A stretch of 35,741 nucleotides of DNA from NCBI GenBank assembly GCA_021851165.1, contig JAJZJN010000010.1, positions 1 to 35,741 on the forward strand. The letters are read 5' to 3'. The stretch comes from Actinomycetes bacterium (GTDB lineage Bacteria > Actinomycetota > Acidimicrobiia > Acidimicrobiales > JAJZJN01). The notes under the pieces are model-generated. The model ran no database searches and was not told the origin of the DNA. It was given only the letters and a program-made list of their open reading frames with translations. Both the position numbers and the translations under genes were made by a program. Of the stretch, positions 1 through 7,343 are shown piece after piece (the first letter of the stretch is position 1; every line of letters starts with the position of its first letter).

Positions 1-127
1 TGGCCAGCACAGGTGTGGCCAGCACAGGTGTGGCCAGCACAGGTGTGGCCAGCACAGGTGTGGCCAGCACAGGTGTGGCCAGCACAGGTGTGGCCAGCAC
101 AGGTGTGGCCAGCACAGGTGTGGCCAG
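1..127. repeat. 15-bp tandem repeat, 8 full copies plus 7 bp
   Basis: Eight identical head-to-tail copies of TGGCCAGCACAGGTG fill positions 1-120, followed by a partial TGGCCAG. The array touches the left edge, so its full length is unknown. In the frame of the TorD-like gene it encodes the pentapeptide V-A-S-T-G repeated, and GTG codons occur once per unit. All visible copies are identical, which points to recent expansion by replication slippage. Confidence 0.97.
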
Positions 128-1028
128 TGTGCTGCGGGCGCTTGCGGTACTGGGTGAGGCTCCCGAGCCCGAGCATGCCGAGGTGGCTCGCATCCTCGGT
201 CTGCCCTCTCCTCCGGACGCGGCGGAGCATACGCGCGTCATGCTGTTCGAGTGTCACCCCTTCGCCTCCGTGCACCTGGGTGGTAAAGGGATGCTCGGAG
301 GTGAGGCAGCGGAGCGGGTAGGGGGCTTCTTCAGGGCTCTGGGTGCGGTGCCTCCGGCGGAGCCTGATCATCTCGTGACGCTCCTGGGCTTCTATGCAAC
401 CCTGGTGGACCGGCAGATGGCTGAGGATGATCCGGCACGCGGGCTTCTGCTGTTCCAGGCTCGCAGGGCGTTGCTGGCCGAGCACATGGTCTCGTGGATC
501 CCGCCGTTCGCAGTGTCGGTGCGGCGGGTGGGAGGCACGTTCTACCGCCGCTGGGCCATCATGCTGATCGAGGCTCTCGCTGCGGAGGTTGCTGCGGTGG
601 GGGCGTTGGACGCCTTGGACGAATCGTTGCCGCCGGCACTGCCGCTCGCGCTCAGGGATGCTCCTGGGGCATTGGGCGATATCGCGGCAGATGATGACGT
701 ATCCGTTGGTGGCACGAAGGACGACGACCTGATCGATGCCGTGGTGGTGCCGGTGCGATCAGGAATGGTGCTGACACGCGGGGACCTCGTTCGTGGTGGG
801 GCTGAAGCAGGTCTCGGAGTACGTGTCGGCGAGCGAAGGTTCATACTCCGGGCTATGTGCGATCAGGACCGTCTGTCAACGCTCGCCTGGTTGTCGATGG
901 AAGCACGCCGGTGGGCCGAATATCATGCCGAGCTCGGGACATCGTTCGGGGGCGTGGCCGCCTGGTGGCGTGAGAGAGCGGAGCGCACGGCGGCGGTGCT
1001 GGCCACAGCGGCTGGGTCGAGGCCATGA
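15..1028 (+). CDS. TorD/DmsD/NarJ-family molybdoenzyme chaperone (5' end uncertain)
   Basis: This looks like a cytoplasmic redox-enzyme maturation chaperone that would bind the apo form or Tat signal of a molybdoenzyme and help cofactor insertion. The family call rests on an EPDHL signature near residues 116-120 followed by LLGFYATL, and on an H-x3-W-x2-P-F segment (about residues 157-165) before a TFYRRWAIML helix. The first 38 residues are (VASTG)n repeats with no family counterpart. The frame is open to the left edge and every repeat unit carries a GTG, so the true start cannot be placed: it may lie off-window or in any unit. Convergent mobA overlaps its last 106 bp. The neighbouring cofactor genes fit the role; the partner molybdoenzyme is not in the window. 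Substrate is unknown. Confidence 0.75.
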   Translation: MASTGVASTGVASTGVASTGVASTGVASTGVASTGVASVLRALAVLGEAPEPEHAEVARILGLPSPPDAAEHTRVMLFECHPFASVHLGGKGMLGGEAAERVGGFFRALGAVPPAEPDHLVTLLGFYATLVDRQMAEDDPARGLLLFQARRALLAEHMVSWIPPFAVSVRRVGGTFYRRWAIMLIEALAAEVAAVGALDALDESLPPALPLALRDAPGALGDIAADDDVSVGGTKDDDLIDAVVVPVRSGMVLTRGDLVRGGAEAGLGVRVGERRFILRAMCDQDRLSTLAWLSMEARRWAEYHAELGTSFGGVAAWWRERAERTAAVLATAAGSRP

Positions 1029-1630
1029 CGGCGGAGGTCGGCGACGGTGTCCATATCTGCCAACGTCGTCAGAGCACCAGACCCTCCGAGGGCCCGCTCG
1101 TCCAGATAGGTGGGTTGCGACCTGGTGATCAGGCTGCGCATGGACCGTTCCCCGTTGCGGGAAATCTTCACTGCCATGTCCAGGTCCTGAGGGGAGTATC
1201 GGGCGCAGAGGGTCTGGGCCATGCCGTCGATGACTGGGATCGCGCTCGCCTCGCCGGGCCAGGAGGCCACGATCCCCAACAAATCCGCGGTGAGGAACGG
1301 CATGTCGCAGGCGACCACCATCACTGCCACGCGGTGGCCCTTGGCACGCAGCCACTCCCAGCCTGTTGCCACGGCCTGTAGCGGTCCTTCGCCTGGCTTG
1401 GTCTCGCGCACCCGCGCCAGCCTCGAGTGTCCAGGGCCTACCTCGACACAGGGATGTGCAACCTCGCTCAGGACGCTCGCTGCGCGCTCGGCGAAGGTAA
1501 TGCCATCTACGACTAGGACCGCCTTGTCCGATCCCATCCGCCTGCTGGCTCCCCCCGTGAGGAGGATTCCGGCGCAGCCCCACGTATCGGCGACGCGGCG
1601 CACCTGCTTCCTGGCTCCGGCCGTGGCCAT
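923..1630 (-). CDS. mobA: molybdenum cofactor guanylyltransferase MobA
   Basis: MobA transfers GMP (or a related nucleotide) to molybdopterin to make the dinucleotide cofactor used by DMSO-reductase-family enzymes. The N-terminal GILLTGGASRRMGSDKA is the classic nucleotide-binding loop of the MobA nucleotidyltransferase fold, and VVACDMPFL is the metal-binding segment. With ATG 1630 the protein is 235 aa, near family size; ATG 1702 would add 24 residues without family support. The last roughly 30 residues, after TLADMDTVADLRRH, run past the usual end of MobA and are encoded in the stretch overlapping the 3' end of the convergent chaperone gene. It is divergent from moaE across a 195-bp region. 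The GTP specificity is inferred from family; CTP-using MocA relatives are an alternative. Confidence 0.88.
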   Translation of the reverse strand: MATAGARKQVRRVADTWGCAGILLTGGASRRMGSDKAVLVVDGITFAERAASVLSEVAHPCVEVGPGHSRLARVRETKPGEGPLQAVATGWEWLRAKGHRVAVMVVACDMPFLTADLLGIVASWPGEASAIPVIDGMAQTLCARYSPQDLDMAVKISRNGERSMRSLITRSQPTYLDERALGGSGALTTLADMDTVADLRRHGLDPAAVASTAAVRSALSRHQAATPPNDVPSSA

Positions 1631-1729
1631 GGCGGAACCTGAGTCCGCCTCGCAGCCGAGCCTAGATATGGACGGGGACCGCGCATCGGAGCCGTCACGC
1701 ATCTGCACCCGTTCAGTCTGCCAGCTAGG

Positions 1730-1756
1730 TCCTGGCATGTCCTGGCATGTCCTGGC
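1730..1756. repeat. 10-bp tandem repeat in the mobA-moaE intergenic region
   Basis: The unit TCCTGGCATG occurs twice in full and a third time partially. It lies between the divergent mobA and moaE starts, upstream of the proposed moaE -10 element. Ten bp is close to one helical turn, so paired protein sites are possible, but nothing else supports that. Confidence 0.7.
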
Positions 1757-1812
1757 TTGGCAGTTGCCGGCCGGTGTAACGACACGACGGTCGCGCCGGC
1801 ATCTGAAGCTCG

Positions 1813-1818
1813 TACAAT
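1813..1818 (+). promoter_or_regulatory. candidate -10 element for leaderless moaE
   Basis: TACAAT matches the TAnnnT -10 consensus. Its last base is 7 nt before GTG 1826, which would place transcription start on or next to the start codon. No convincing -35 is seen 17 bp upstream and there is no Shine-Dalgarno sequence before the GTG, which is consistent with a leaderless mRNA. Confidence 0.45.
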
Positions 1819-1825
1819 GAGGCCC

Positions 1826-2272
1826 GTGAGCGCAGTGCGCATGGTCGACATCACCGAAGCATCCATAGTGCCGGAGGTGTGCCTGGAGGCCGTGGGCGAT
1901 CCGGCGGCCGGCGGCACGGCCCTGTTCGTAGGGACGGTGCGTGACCGCGACGAGGGGCGAGATGTGGCAGGGCTGGAGTACTTGGCTCATCCCCAGGCTC
2001 TGCGGGTGCTAGGCGAGGTACTGGCGGAGGTGGCTGACGATTGCCCGGGATGCACCCTGGCGGCCGTGCACCGGGTCGGCAAGCTCGAGATCGGAGACGT
2101 CGCAGTGGTCGTCGCGGCGGCGAGTCCCCATCGCTCGGAGGCTTTTGCTGCCGCCAGGATGCTGATCGACGAGATCAAGTCGCGCGTGCCCATCTGGAAG
2201 CGCCAGTTCTACGTCGACGGTGGCTCGTCTTGGGTCGGATGCGACGACGTTGGAGAGCCGGCCCGGCAGTGA
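1826..2272 (+). CDS. moaE: molybdopterin synthase catalytic subunit MoaE
   Basis: MoaE is the large subunit of molybdopterin synthase. With thiocarboxylated MoaD it converts cyclic pyranopterin monophosphate into the dithiolene molybdopterin. The 148-aa product has the MoaE pattern GGTALFVGTVRDRDEG, then VHRVGKLEIGDVAVVVAAASPHR, and ends with EIKSRVPIWKRQFYVDGGSSWV, which holds the conserved lysines of the active site. GTG 1826 is chosen because it directly follows a TACAAT -10-like hexamer; ATG 1817 and ATG 1841 are alternatives. The stop overlaps the moeA GTG by 4 bp, so the two are probably translationally coupled. MoaD is encoded about 3 kb away on the other strand. Confidence 0.92.
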   Translation: MSAVRMVDITEASIVPEVCLEAVGDPAAGGTALFVGTVRDRDEGRDVAGLEYLAHPQALRVLGEVLAEVADDCPGCTLAAVHRVGKLEIGDVAVVVAAASPHRSEAFAAARMLIDEIKSRVPIWKRQFYVDGGSSWVGCDDVGEPARQ

Positions 2273-3540
2273 GTATCCGCTGGGGTGGCGAGGGAGGTGA
2301 GCCTCGGTCAGTCGAGCAGCACCAGGCCGACGCGGTCGGTCTGGCGCGTCCCCTCGCTCGGGTCGAGCTCCCACTGCTCGATGCGCTTGGCACTGCCCTC
2401 TGCACCGATGTCGTGGCACCGTGGTCCCTGCCGTCCTTCGACAATTCGGCCATGGATGGCTATGCCCTCAGGAGTCAGGACGTTCGTGTCGCCGGCAATA
2501 GCGATGCGGTCCGCCTCAAGGTGGTGGGCGACGTGGCTGCCGGCCGGGCAGGCGGGGCATCATCCGGGACTGTGGAGCCGGGAAGCTGCGTGCGGATCAT
2601 GACCGGAGCACCGATCCCGCTTGGTGCGGATGCCGTAGTGCCTGTCGAGTGGACCGATGCGGGCATGGATCACGTGACAGTCACTATGCCCTGCGAGAGC
2701 GGGTCGAACATCCGCAGGGCCGGAGAGGACGTAGCGGCTGGCGACGTGGTGCTGCGAGCCGGCACCAGGGTCGGACCGTCTCAAGTCGCGCTGCTTGCGT
2801 CGGTAGGCATGGGACGTGTCGGGGTGCATCGCAGGCCGCGCGTGGCGGTTGTCTCCACTGGTAGCGAACTGGTGGAGCCAGGTGGGCAGATCCACCGTGG
2901 CGAGATAGCCGATGCCAACAGCCTGGCTCTCGCTTCAGCGGTATCGGCATCGGGAGCCGAGGCGATCCGCCTAGAGCATTTGCCCGACGACCCGATTGAG
3001 GTCTTCGAGGCACTTGGGCGTCTAGCAGCCGAGGCTGATGTCATCGTGACCAGTGGTGGGGTGAGCATGGGCGCGTTCGACGTGGTGAAGCAGGCCTTCG
3101 CGTCCTACGACGGGGTTCGGTTCGTTCGCGTCGCGATGCGTCCGGGCATGCCTCAGGCCATCGGGATGCTCGGCGACGACCGCGATGTGCTTTACTTCGG
3201 CCTTCCGGGGAATCCGGTGAGTGCGCGGGTGTCGTTCGAGCTGTTCGTATTGCCGGCGATCCGGACGATGCTTGGATACAGCAGCGTCTTCCGGCCGTTC
3301 GTGGCCGCACGGGCGGCGTCTGATCTCCGGTCGAGTCCCGGCAAGATCGAGTACCTGCGAGGGAGGCTCGATGCCGGCGTGGATCCGGCTGTGTTTGTGC
3401 CGGTGGGGGGGCGAGGATCACATCTGATCGCAGGAATGGCGGGAGCCAACGCCCTGGGAGTGGTGCCGGAACATGAGGTGTCCGTTGCTGCTGGTGCCAG
3501 GATAATGGTCCTCCCTCTGTCGGGGGAGGAGTGGGGTTGA
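2269..3540 (+). CDS. moeA: molybdopterin molybdenumtransferase MoeA
   Basis: MoeA inserts molybdate into adenylylated molybdopterin. The 423-aa length matches the family (about 400-420). Visible signatures are SFDNSAMDGYA (residues about 56-66), IMTGAPIPLGADAVVPVE, the RAGEDV turn, VAVVSTGSELVEPG leading into the MogA-like domain, TSGGVSMGAFD, and FGLPGNPVSARVSFELF. The C-terminal domain IV follows. The start GTG 2269 overlaps the moaE TGA (GTGA). The downstream mogA start overlaps the moeA stop in the same way, so moaE-moeA-mogA form one operon carrying Mo insertion and the preceding adenylation step. Confidence 0.95.
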   Translation: MSIRWGGEGGEPRSVEQHQADAVGLARPLARVELPLLDALGTALCTDVVAPWSLPSFDNSAMDGYALRSQDVRVAGNSDAVRLKVVGDVAAGRAGGASSGTVEPGSCVRIMTGAPIPLGADAVVPVEWTDAGMDHVTVTMPCESGSNIRRAGEDVAAGDVVLRAGTRVGPSQVALLASVGMGRVGVHRRPRVAVVSTGSELVEPGGQIHRGEIADANSLALASAVSASGAEAIRLEHLPDDPIEVFEALGRLAAEADVIVTSGGVSMGAFDVVKQAFASYDGVRFVRVAMRPGMPQAIGMLGDDRDVLYFGLPGNPVSARVSFELFVLPAIRTMLGYSSVFRPFVAARAASDLRSSPGKIEYLRGRLDAGVDPAVFVPVGGRGSHLIAGMAGANALGVVPEHEVSVAAGARIMVLPLSGEEWG

Positions 3541-4058
3541 GCGTGTCGCACGGCGAGTCGACCTCATCCCGTAACCCGGTGGGGGACTCTATGGCGATGG
3601 TGGTCACGGTCTCGGACAGGTCGAGTGCTGGCCGGCGTCCGGACGAGTCCGGCCCGTTGCTGGCCGGCTTGGTGAGCGGGCTTGGCTTCGTTGTCGACGG
3701 TCCGGTAGTGGTTCCCGATGACGAGCCCGCGATCTCGGATGCGCTTGGGCGGGCTGTAGCCAGGCATTACGACCTCGTTGTGACCACCGGGGGAACCGGA
3801 ATTGCACCGCGCGACGTGACACCCGAGGCGACGCGGCGCGTCATCGAGCGCGAGGTGCCCGGCCTGGCGGAGCTGATACGGGCCAAGGGGGGGGAAAGCG
3901 TGGCGACCGCATGGCTCTCGCGGGGTATTGCAGGTACCGCCGGCTCGACGCTCATAGTCAACCTGGCTGGGTCGCCGGGAGCGGTCCGGGACGGCATGGC
4001 GGTCCTCGGACCTCTGATCGGACATGCGGTATCCCAGCTCCGAGGTGGCAACCACTAG
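3537..4058 (+). CDS. mogA: molybdopterin adenylyltransferase, MogA/MoaB family
   Basis: This protein adenylylates molybdopterin with ATP to activate it for molybdenum insertion by MoeA. The 173-aa product contains VVTVSDRSSAG near the N-terminus, the TTGGTGIAPRDVTPEAT substrate-binding loop, and NLAGSPGAVRDG. TTG 3537 is chosen because GGGGAGGA ends 6 bp before it and the TTGA overlaps the moeA stop; GTG 3531, GTG 3543 and ATG 3591 are other in-frame options. MogA and MoaB are close homologues that cannot be separated here; actinobacterial copies are often labelled MoaB. It is the last gene of the plus-strand Moco operon and converges on moaA with a 55-bp gap lacking a clear terminator. Confidence 0.9.
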   Translation: MSVSHGESTSSRNPVGDSMAMVVTVSDRSSAGRRPDESGPLLAGLVSGLGFVVDGPVVVPDDEPAISDALGRAVARHYDLVVTTGGTGIAPRDVTPEATRRVIEREVPGLAELIRAKGGESVATAWLSRGIAGTAGSTLIVNLAGSPGAVRDGMAVLGPLIGHAVSQLRGGNH

Positions 4059-4113
4059 CTGACGCGCCAAAGCCGCCCGGTCGCGGGTCCAGCGGCCTGT
4101 GGGCGCTGCTCGG

Positions 4114-5337
4114 TTATCCGCCCAGGTACGACATCTCGCGTCGAGGATGGCCGAGAACGACCGCCGTAGGCGGGGGCGCTTGTCCTGCGCAGGGGACATC
4201 CCGGCCGTGCTCGGATACCGAGTCGCCGGTCGTGGTCTCGCCGTGGATGACCGCAGGGCACGCCGAGCGGATCTCGGAGTACCGGTCCGCGCGCCGAGCC
4301 CAGATGTCGAGGATCGTGCGCTCGAGCTCACGGGATGTAGCGCCGGAGCGCACCGGGGTTTTGAGGTCGAATCCGTCAGAAGCGAAAAGGCAGGTGAACA
4401 GCATCCCCTCAGCCGACAGGCGCGCGCGGGTGCATGTCGCACAGAAGGGGCTGGTGACCGATGCGATCACGCCGATCTCCCCACCGCCGTCGCGATAGCG
4501 GTAGCGCGTGGCGACACCACTGCGGTGCTCGTCATCGATGGGGGCCAGGGGAAGCTCCGTGTCGACTAGGCTGAGTATCTCCCCGGCGGGTACCACATCG
4601 GCGAGCCGCCATCCATTGGTAGTGCCGACGTCCATGTACTCGATGAACCGAAGGATATGGCCGGTGCCGTGGAAATGGCGTGCCATCTCGAGGATGCTCG
4701 ACTCATTGACGTTGCGCTTGACGACGCAGTTGACCTTGATGGGCGACAGGCCTGACGACTCGGCGGCATCTATGCCCGCGAGCACCCGAGCAACGGCGGC
4801 GCCCGTCCCGTTCATCTTGGCGAACACCTCGTCATCGAGAGAGTCGAGGCTGACGGTGACCCGGTTCAAGCCTGCATCAGCCAGCCTCCTGGCCTTTGCC
4901 GCGAGCAACATGCCATTGGTCGTCATAGCAATGTCCTCGATGCCGTCGATTGACGCGAGCTTCTCCACCAGGTGCTCCAGATCCCGGCGCAGGAGAGGTT
5001 CTCCACCCGTCAGGCGAATCTTGCGGACGCCCAAGTCGGCGAACACTCGGGCGACTCGCGCTAGCTCCTCGAAGCTCAGCAGATCTGAGCGCGCCAGGTA
5101 GGCGTGGTCAGGACCAAACAGCTCCTTGGGCATGCAGTAGGGGCAGCGTAGGTTGCAGCGGTCAGTGACCGAGATCCTGAGATCCACCAGCCCTCGTCCC
5201 AACGAGTCCTGTACCGGAACGCTGCGACGCCTCTGTGGCAAGCGGCGTGCCTGAATGTTACGACCGGTCTGCCCAGCATCGGCCTCACGCGTCCGGCTCG
5301 TGCCCTGCCCAGCATCCCGGCCCATTGAGCCGCTCAT
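4114..5337 (-). CDS. moaA: GTP 3',8-cyclase MoaA
   Basis: This radical SAM enzyme starts Moco biosynthesis by converting GTP to 3',8-cyclo-GTP. The N-terminal cluster cysteines are C61, C65 and C68 in CNLRCPYC; the C-terminal second Fe-S cluster motif C-x2-C-x13-C is C299, C302 and C316 in the FCATCTRARLSAEGMLFTC region. GGEP follows the first cluster motif. The protein ends in -GG, as MoaA does. At 407 aa it is longer than the usual 330 or so: about 45 residues precede the barrel, and extra sequence lies near the C-terminus. ATG 5337 overlaps the moaD stop (ATGA), so moaD-moaA are co-transcribed. The next enzyme, MoaC, is not seen in this window. Confidence 0.95.
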   Translation of the reverse strand: MSGSMGRDAGQGTSRTREADAGQTGRNIQARRLPQRRRSVPVQDSLGRGLVDLRISVTDRCNLRCPYCMPKELFGPDHAYLARSDLLSFEELARVARVFADLGVRKIRLTGGEPLLRRDLEHLVEKLASIDGIEDIAMTTNGMLLAAKARRLADAGLNRVTVSLDSLDDEVFAKMNGTGAAVARVLAGIDAAESSGLSPIKVNCVVKRNVNESSILEMARHFHGTGHILRFIEYMDVGTTNGWRLADVVPAGEILSLVDTELPLAPIDDEHRSGVATRYRYRDGGGEIGVIASVTSPFCATCTRARLSAEGMLFTCLFASDGFDLKTPVRSGATSRELERTILDIWARRADRYSEIRSACPAVIHGETTTGDSVSEHGRDVPCAGQAPPPTAVVLGHPRREMSYLGG

Positions 5338-5642
5338 CCGCCGGCGAAAGGTGGCAGGGCCTCGATGACATCTCCGTCGGAGAGCCTCGGGGTGCGCGGG
5401 GTGACACCTTGTGCTCCCTTGGCGTGGTCGCGAACTTCGATGGCCTCTCCGTTCAAGTAGTAGGTGCAGGCCGCGAGGATACGCGCCATTGCGGGTCCAT
5501 GGCTGTCGGCGAGACTCCGCAATGCGTCTTCGAGGGTACCTGCAGATATCGACTCATCCCGGCGCCCCGCCAGATCTCGCGCAGCAGCCCAGTAGCGGAC
5601 GGTGACCACGGGGATGCGTCCTGCGCCGGCAGGCATGGACAT
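5334..5642 (-). CDS. moaD: molybdopterin synthase sulfur carrier subunit MoaD
   Basis: This is the small ubiquitin-like partner of MoaE that carries sulfur as a C-terminal thiocarboxylate. It shows VVTVRYWAAARDLAG at the first strand, CTYYLNGEAIEVRD in the middle, and the DGDVIEALPPFAGG C-terminus with the obligatory Gly-Gly. ATG 5642 gives 102 aa, a little above the usual 80-90; ATG 5636 is equally possible. Neither has a good ribosome binding site. An alternative is GTG 5693, which follows a TAAGCT -10-like hexamer (5706-5701, minus strand) at leaderless distance and would add 17 residues. It is divergent from mraZ, and its stop overlaps moaA. Confidence 0.88.
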   Translation of the reverse strand: MSMPAGAGRIPVVTVRYWAAARDLAGRRDESISAGTLEDALRSLADSHGPAMARILAACTYYLNGEAIEVRDHAKGAQGVTPRTPRLSDGDVIEALPPFAGG

Positions 5643-5746
5643 ATCGATCGCGCTCGCGGTATCGCCCGGAATGCCGGTTGGTCGACCTCCCACGACCACG
5701 AGCTTAGTGGCTGAGGCCCCGGCTAGCCCTCGGGGCGTCGCGATGG

Positions 5747-5775
5747 TTGACCGGTGGGGTTTTAGGGAATAGAGT
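5747..5775 (+). promoter_or_regulatory. sigma70-type promoter of the dcw cluster (mraZ promoter)
   Basis: TTGACC (5747-5752) is separated by exactly 17 bp from TAGAGT (5770-5775), a close match to the vegetative promoter consensus. Transcription would start near 5782, leaving a 5' leader of about 60 nt with GGGAG 9 bp before the mraZ GTG. The -10 overlaps GTGGGG boxes. Confidence 0.7.
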
Positions 5776-5789
5776 GGGGCGAAGTGGGG
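5754..5789 (+). promoter_or_regulatory. putative MraZ operator: phased GTGGGG boxes
   Basis: GTGGGG occurs at 5754, 5774 and 5784, with a weaker AGGGA at 5764, so boxes fall on the same helical face at about 10-bp spacing. MraZ of Escherichia coli is known to bind TGGGN direct repeats separated by 5 nt upstream of its own gene, which is the arrangement here. The boxes lie over the spacer, the -10 and the predicted start point of the mraZ promoter, as expected for an autorepressor. Confidence 0.7.
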
Positions 5790-5841
5790 GATAGGGGTGG
5801 AAGTCTCCTGAACACGGGGAACGACGTGGGAGCTCGTATTC

Positions 5842-6261
5842 GTGGCACGGTTTTTCGGAAGGTACGAGCACACGCTCGACGACAAGGGACGTGTCACCTT
5901 GCCCGCGAAGTTCCGCGTTGCCTTCGAGCGTTCCGGCTACCTGACTCAGTTTCACGATGGCTGCCTCGCCCTGTGGACCCCCGAGGAGTTCGAGCAGCAG
6001 ATGGCTTCCATGCAGCAACGGGCGGCGGGCGGGCGTGGCGACCGCAACCTGGCGCGTGTGTGGGCTGCCGGGTCCCACGAGGTGGAGACCGACAGGCAGG
6101 GCAGGATGGCGATACCCGCCCACCTGAGGGAGTACGCAGGATTGCAGGGCGATGTGCTCGTCCACGGAGCGATCGACCGGGTGGAGCTCTGGGATCCCAC
6201 GCGCTGGGAAGAGAAGGTCAAGCCGGAGGAGATTCGCCTCACCGAGGGGATCGACGAGTGA
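5842..6261 (+). CDS. mraZ: transcriptional regulator MraZ
   Basis: MraZ is a DNA-binding protein of the SpoVT-AbrB-like fold that controls the dcw cluster, forming a ring-shaped oligomer. The 139-aa product has the two family half-motifs, DDKGRVTLPAKFR at the N-terminus and ETDRQGRMAIPAHLR in the second half, each with the D-x3-R core. GTG 5842 is preceded by GGGAG at 9 bp. Phased GTGGGG boxes over its own promoter suggest autoregulation. Its stop overlaps a possible GTG for rsmH (GTGA at 6258). First gene of the cluster, as in most bacteria. Confidence 0.95.
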   Translation: MARFFGRYEHTLDDKGRVTLPAKFRVAFERSGYLTQFHDGCLALWTPEEFEQQMASMQQRAAGGRGDRNLARVWAAGSHEVETDRQGRMAIPAHLREYAGLQGDVLVHGAIDRVELWDPTRWEEKVKPEEIRLTEGIDE

Positions 6262-6377
6262 GCGGATTGGCTATTGCCCGACGCGGAGATCTCGTCTCGA
6301 TCGCAGCGAGCTCCGCAGCCGGGCCCGGCACGCGGGCTCGGTATGGCAGGCGGGCTGGAAGTGATGGAGAGGTGGGC

Positions 6378-7343
6378 GTGAGCCGGGTGTTCGAGCACCG
6401 AAGTGTCATGGTGCAGGAGGTCGTCGACCTCATGCGCCCCGTTCCTTCCGGCATTGTGGTCGATGCAACCCTGGGAGCCGGGGGCCACTCTGCGGCGCTG
6501 CTCGACGCTCATGCGCACCTGCGCGTTCTCGGCATCGATCGGGACCCCGATGCGCTGCGGGCTGCCCGTAGCAGGCTGGCACCCTTCGGGCTGCGTGCCT
6601 CCGTGGTCAAAGGTAGGTTCGACTCGCTTGGCGACCTCGCCGTGTCTGCGGGAATCCCCCCGGGGGCCTGCTCGGGTGTGCTGCTCGATCTTGGTGTCAG
6701 CTCGCCTCAGCTCGACACTGCGGCAAGGGGCTTCTCCTATCGCTACGACGCACCGCTCGACATGCGCATGGACCCCGGCTCCGGTGGACCTACGGCAGCC
6801 GATCTTGTCAACAGCATGCCCGAAGGCGACCTTGTCAGGCTCTTCGCAGCCAATGGCGAGGGACGCTTTGCCAGGCGTCTGGCGCGTGCCGTGGTTGCTG
6901 CGAGGCCACTGCTCACCACGGGGGATCTGACCAACGCGGTCCGCAGCGGCCTACCGGCAGCTGTGCGCCGCCAGGGCGGCCACCCTTCCCGCCGCGTCTT
7001 CCAGGCGCTGCGAATAGCGGTGAACGAGGAGCTCGAGCAGCTGAGCCGCGTGCTTCCAGAGGCGATATCGATCACTGGCCCGGGTGGTCGCATCGTGGTC
7101 ATCTCGTATCACTCAGGAGAGGACCGCATAGTAAAGGCGGCATTCGGCTCAGCGGTGACCGGTGGGTGCACCTGCCCGCCTGGCCTGCCTTGCGGGTGCG
7201 GTGCCGAGCCCGCCGGCAGACTGGTGTTCCGCGGGGCCCGCCGGCCATCGTCGGAGGAGATCGAGCTCAATCCTCGTGCCGAGAGCGCCAGACTGCGGGC
7301 TCTGGAGATACTTCCAGCGGCCTCTCGCTCGGAGGAGCGGTGA
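6378..7343 (+). CDS. rsmH: 16S rRNA (cytosine1402-N4)-methyltransferase RsmH
   Basis: RsmH (MraW) methylates N4 of C1402 in 16S rRNA in the ribosomal P site using SAM. The protein begins FEHRSVMVQEVVDLM, then VVDATLGAGGHSAALL (SAM motif I, about residues 28-42), GIDRDPDAL, LLDLGVSSPQLD, FSYRYDAPLDMRMD, FQALRIAVNEEL and VISYHSGEDRIVK, all typical. The length of 321 aa is normal. GTG 6378 is chosen because GGAGAGG lies 5 bp upstream and the family starts here. GTG 6258, overlapping the mraZ stop (GTGA) with GAGGGG upstream, would give a 40-residue Gly/Arg/Ser-rich extension; that cannot be excluded. The stop overlaps the ftsL ATG by one base. Confidence 0.95.
   Translation: MSRVFEHRSVMVQEVVDLMRPVPSGIVVDATLGAGGHSAALLDAHAHLRVLGIDRDPDALRAARSRLAPFGLRASVVKGRFDSLGDLAVSAGIPPGACSGVLLDLGVSSPQLDTAARGFSYRYDAPLDMRMDPGSGGPTAADLVNSMPEGDLVRLFAANGEGRFARRLARAVVAARPLLTTGDLTNAVRSGLPAAVRRQGGHPSRRVFQALRIAVNEELEQLSRVLPEAISITGPGGRIVVISYHSGEDRIVKAAFGSAVTGGCTCPPGLPCGCGAEPAGRLVFRGARRPSSEEIELNPRAESARLRALEILPAASRSEER

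Noticed and set aside
1..127. CRISPR array or insertion-element end
   Set aside because: The copies are contiguous and identical without spacers, the unit is only 15 bp, and they are in frame with a coding sequence.
876..1583. Minus-strand ORF overlapping mobA in another frame
   Set aside because: It has no recognisable domain and overlaps the well-supported mobA; it is a shadow frame of GC-rich sequence.
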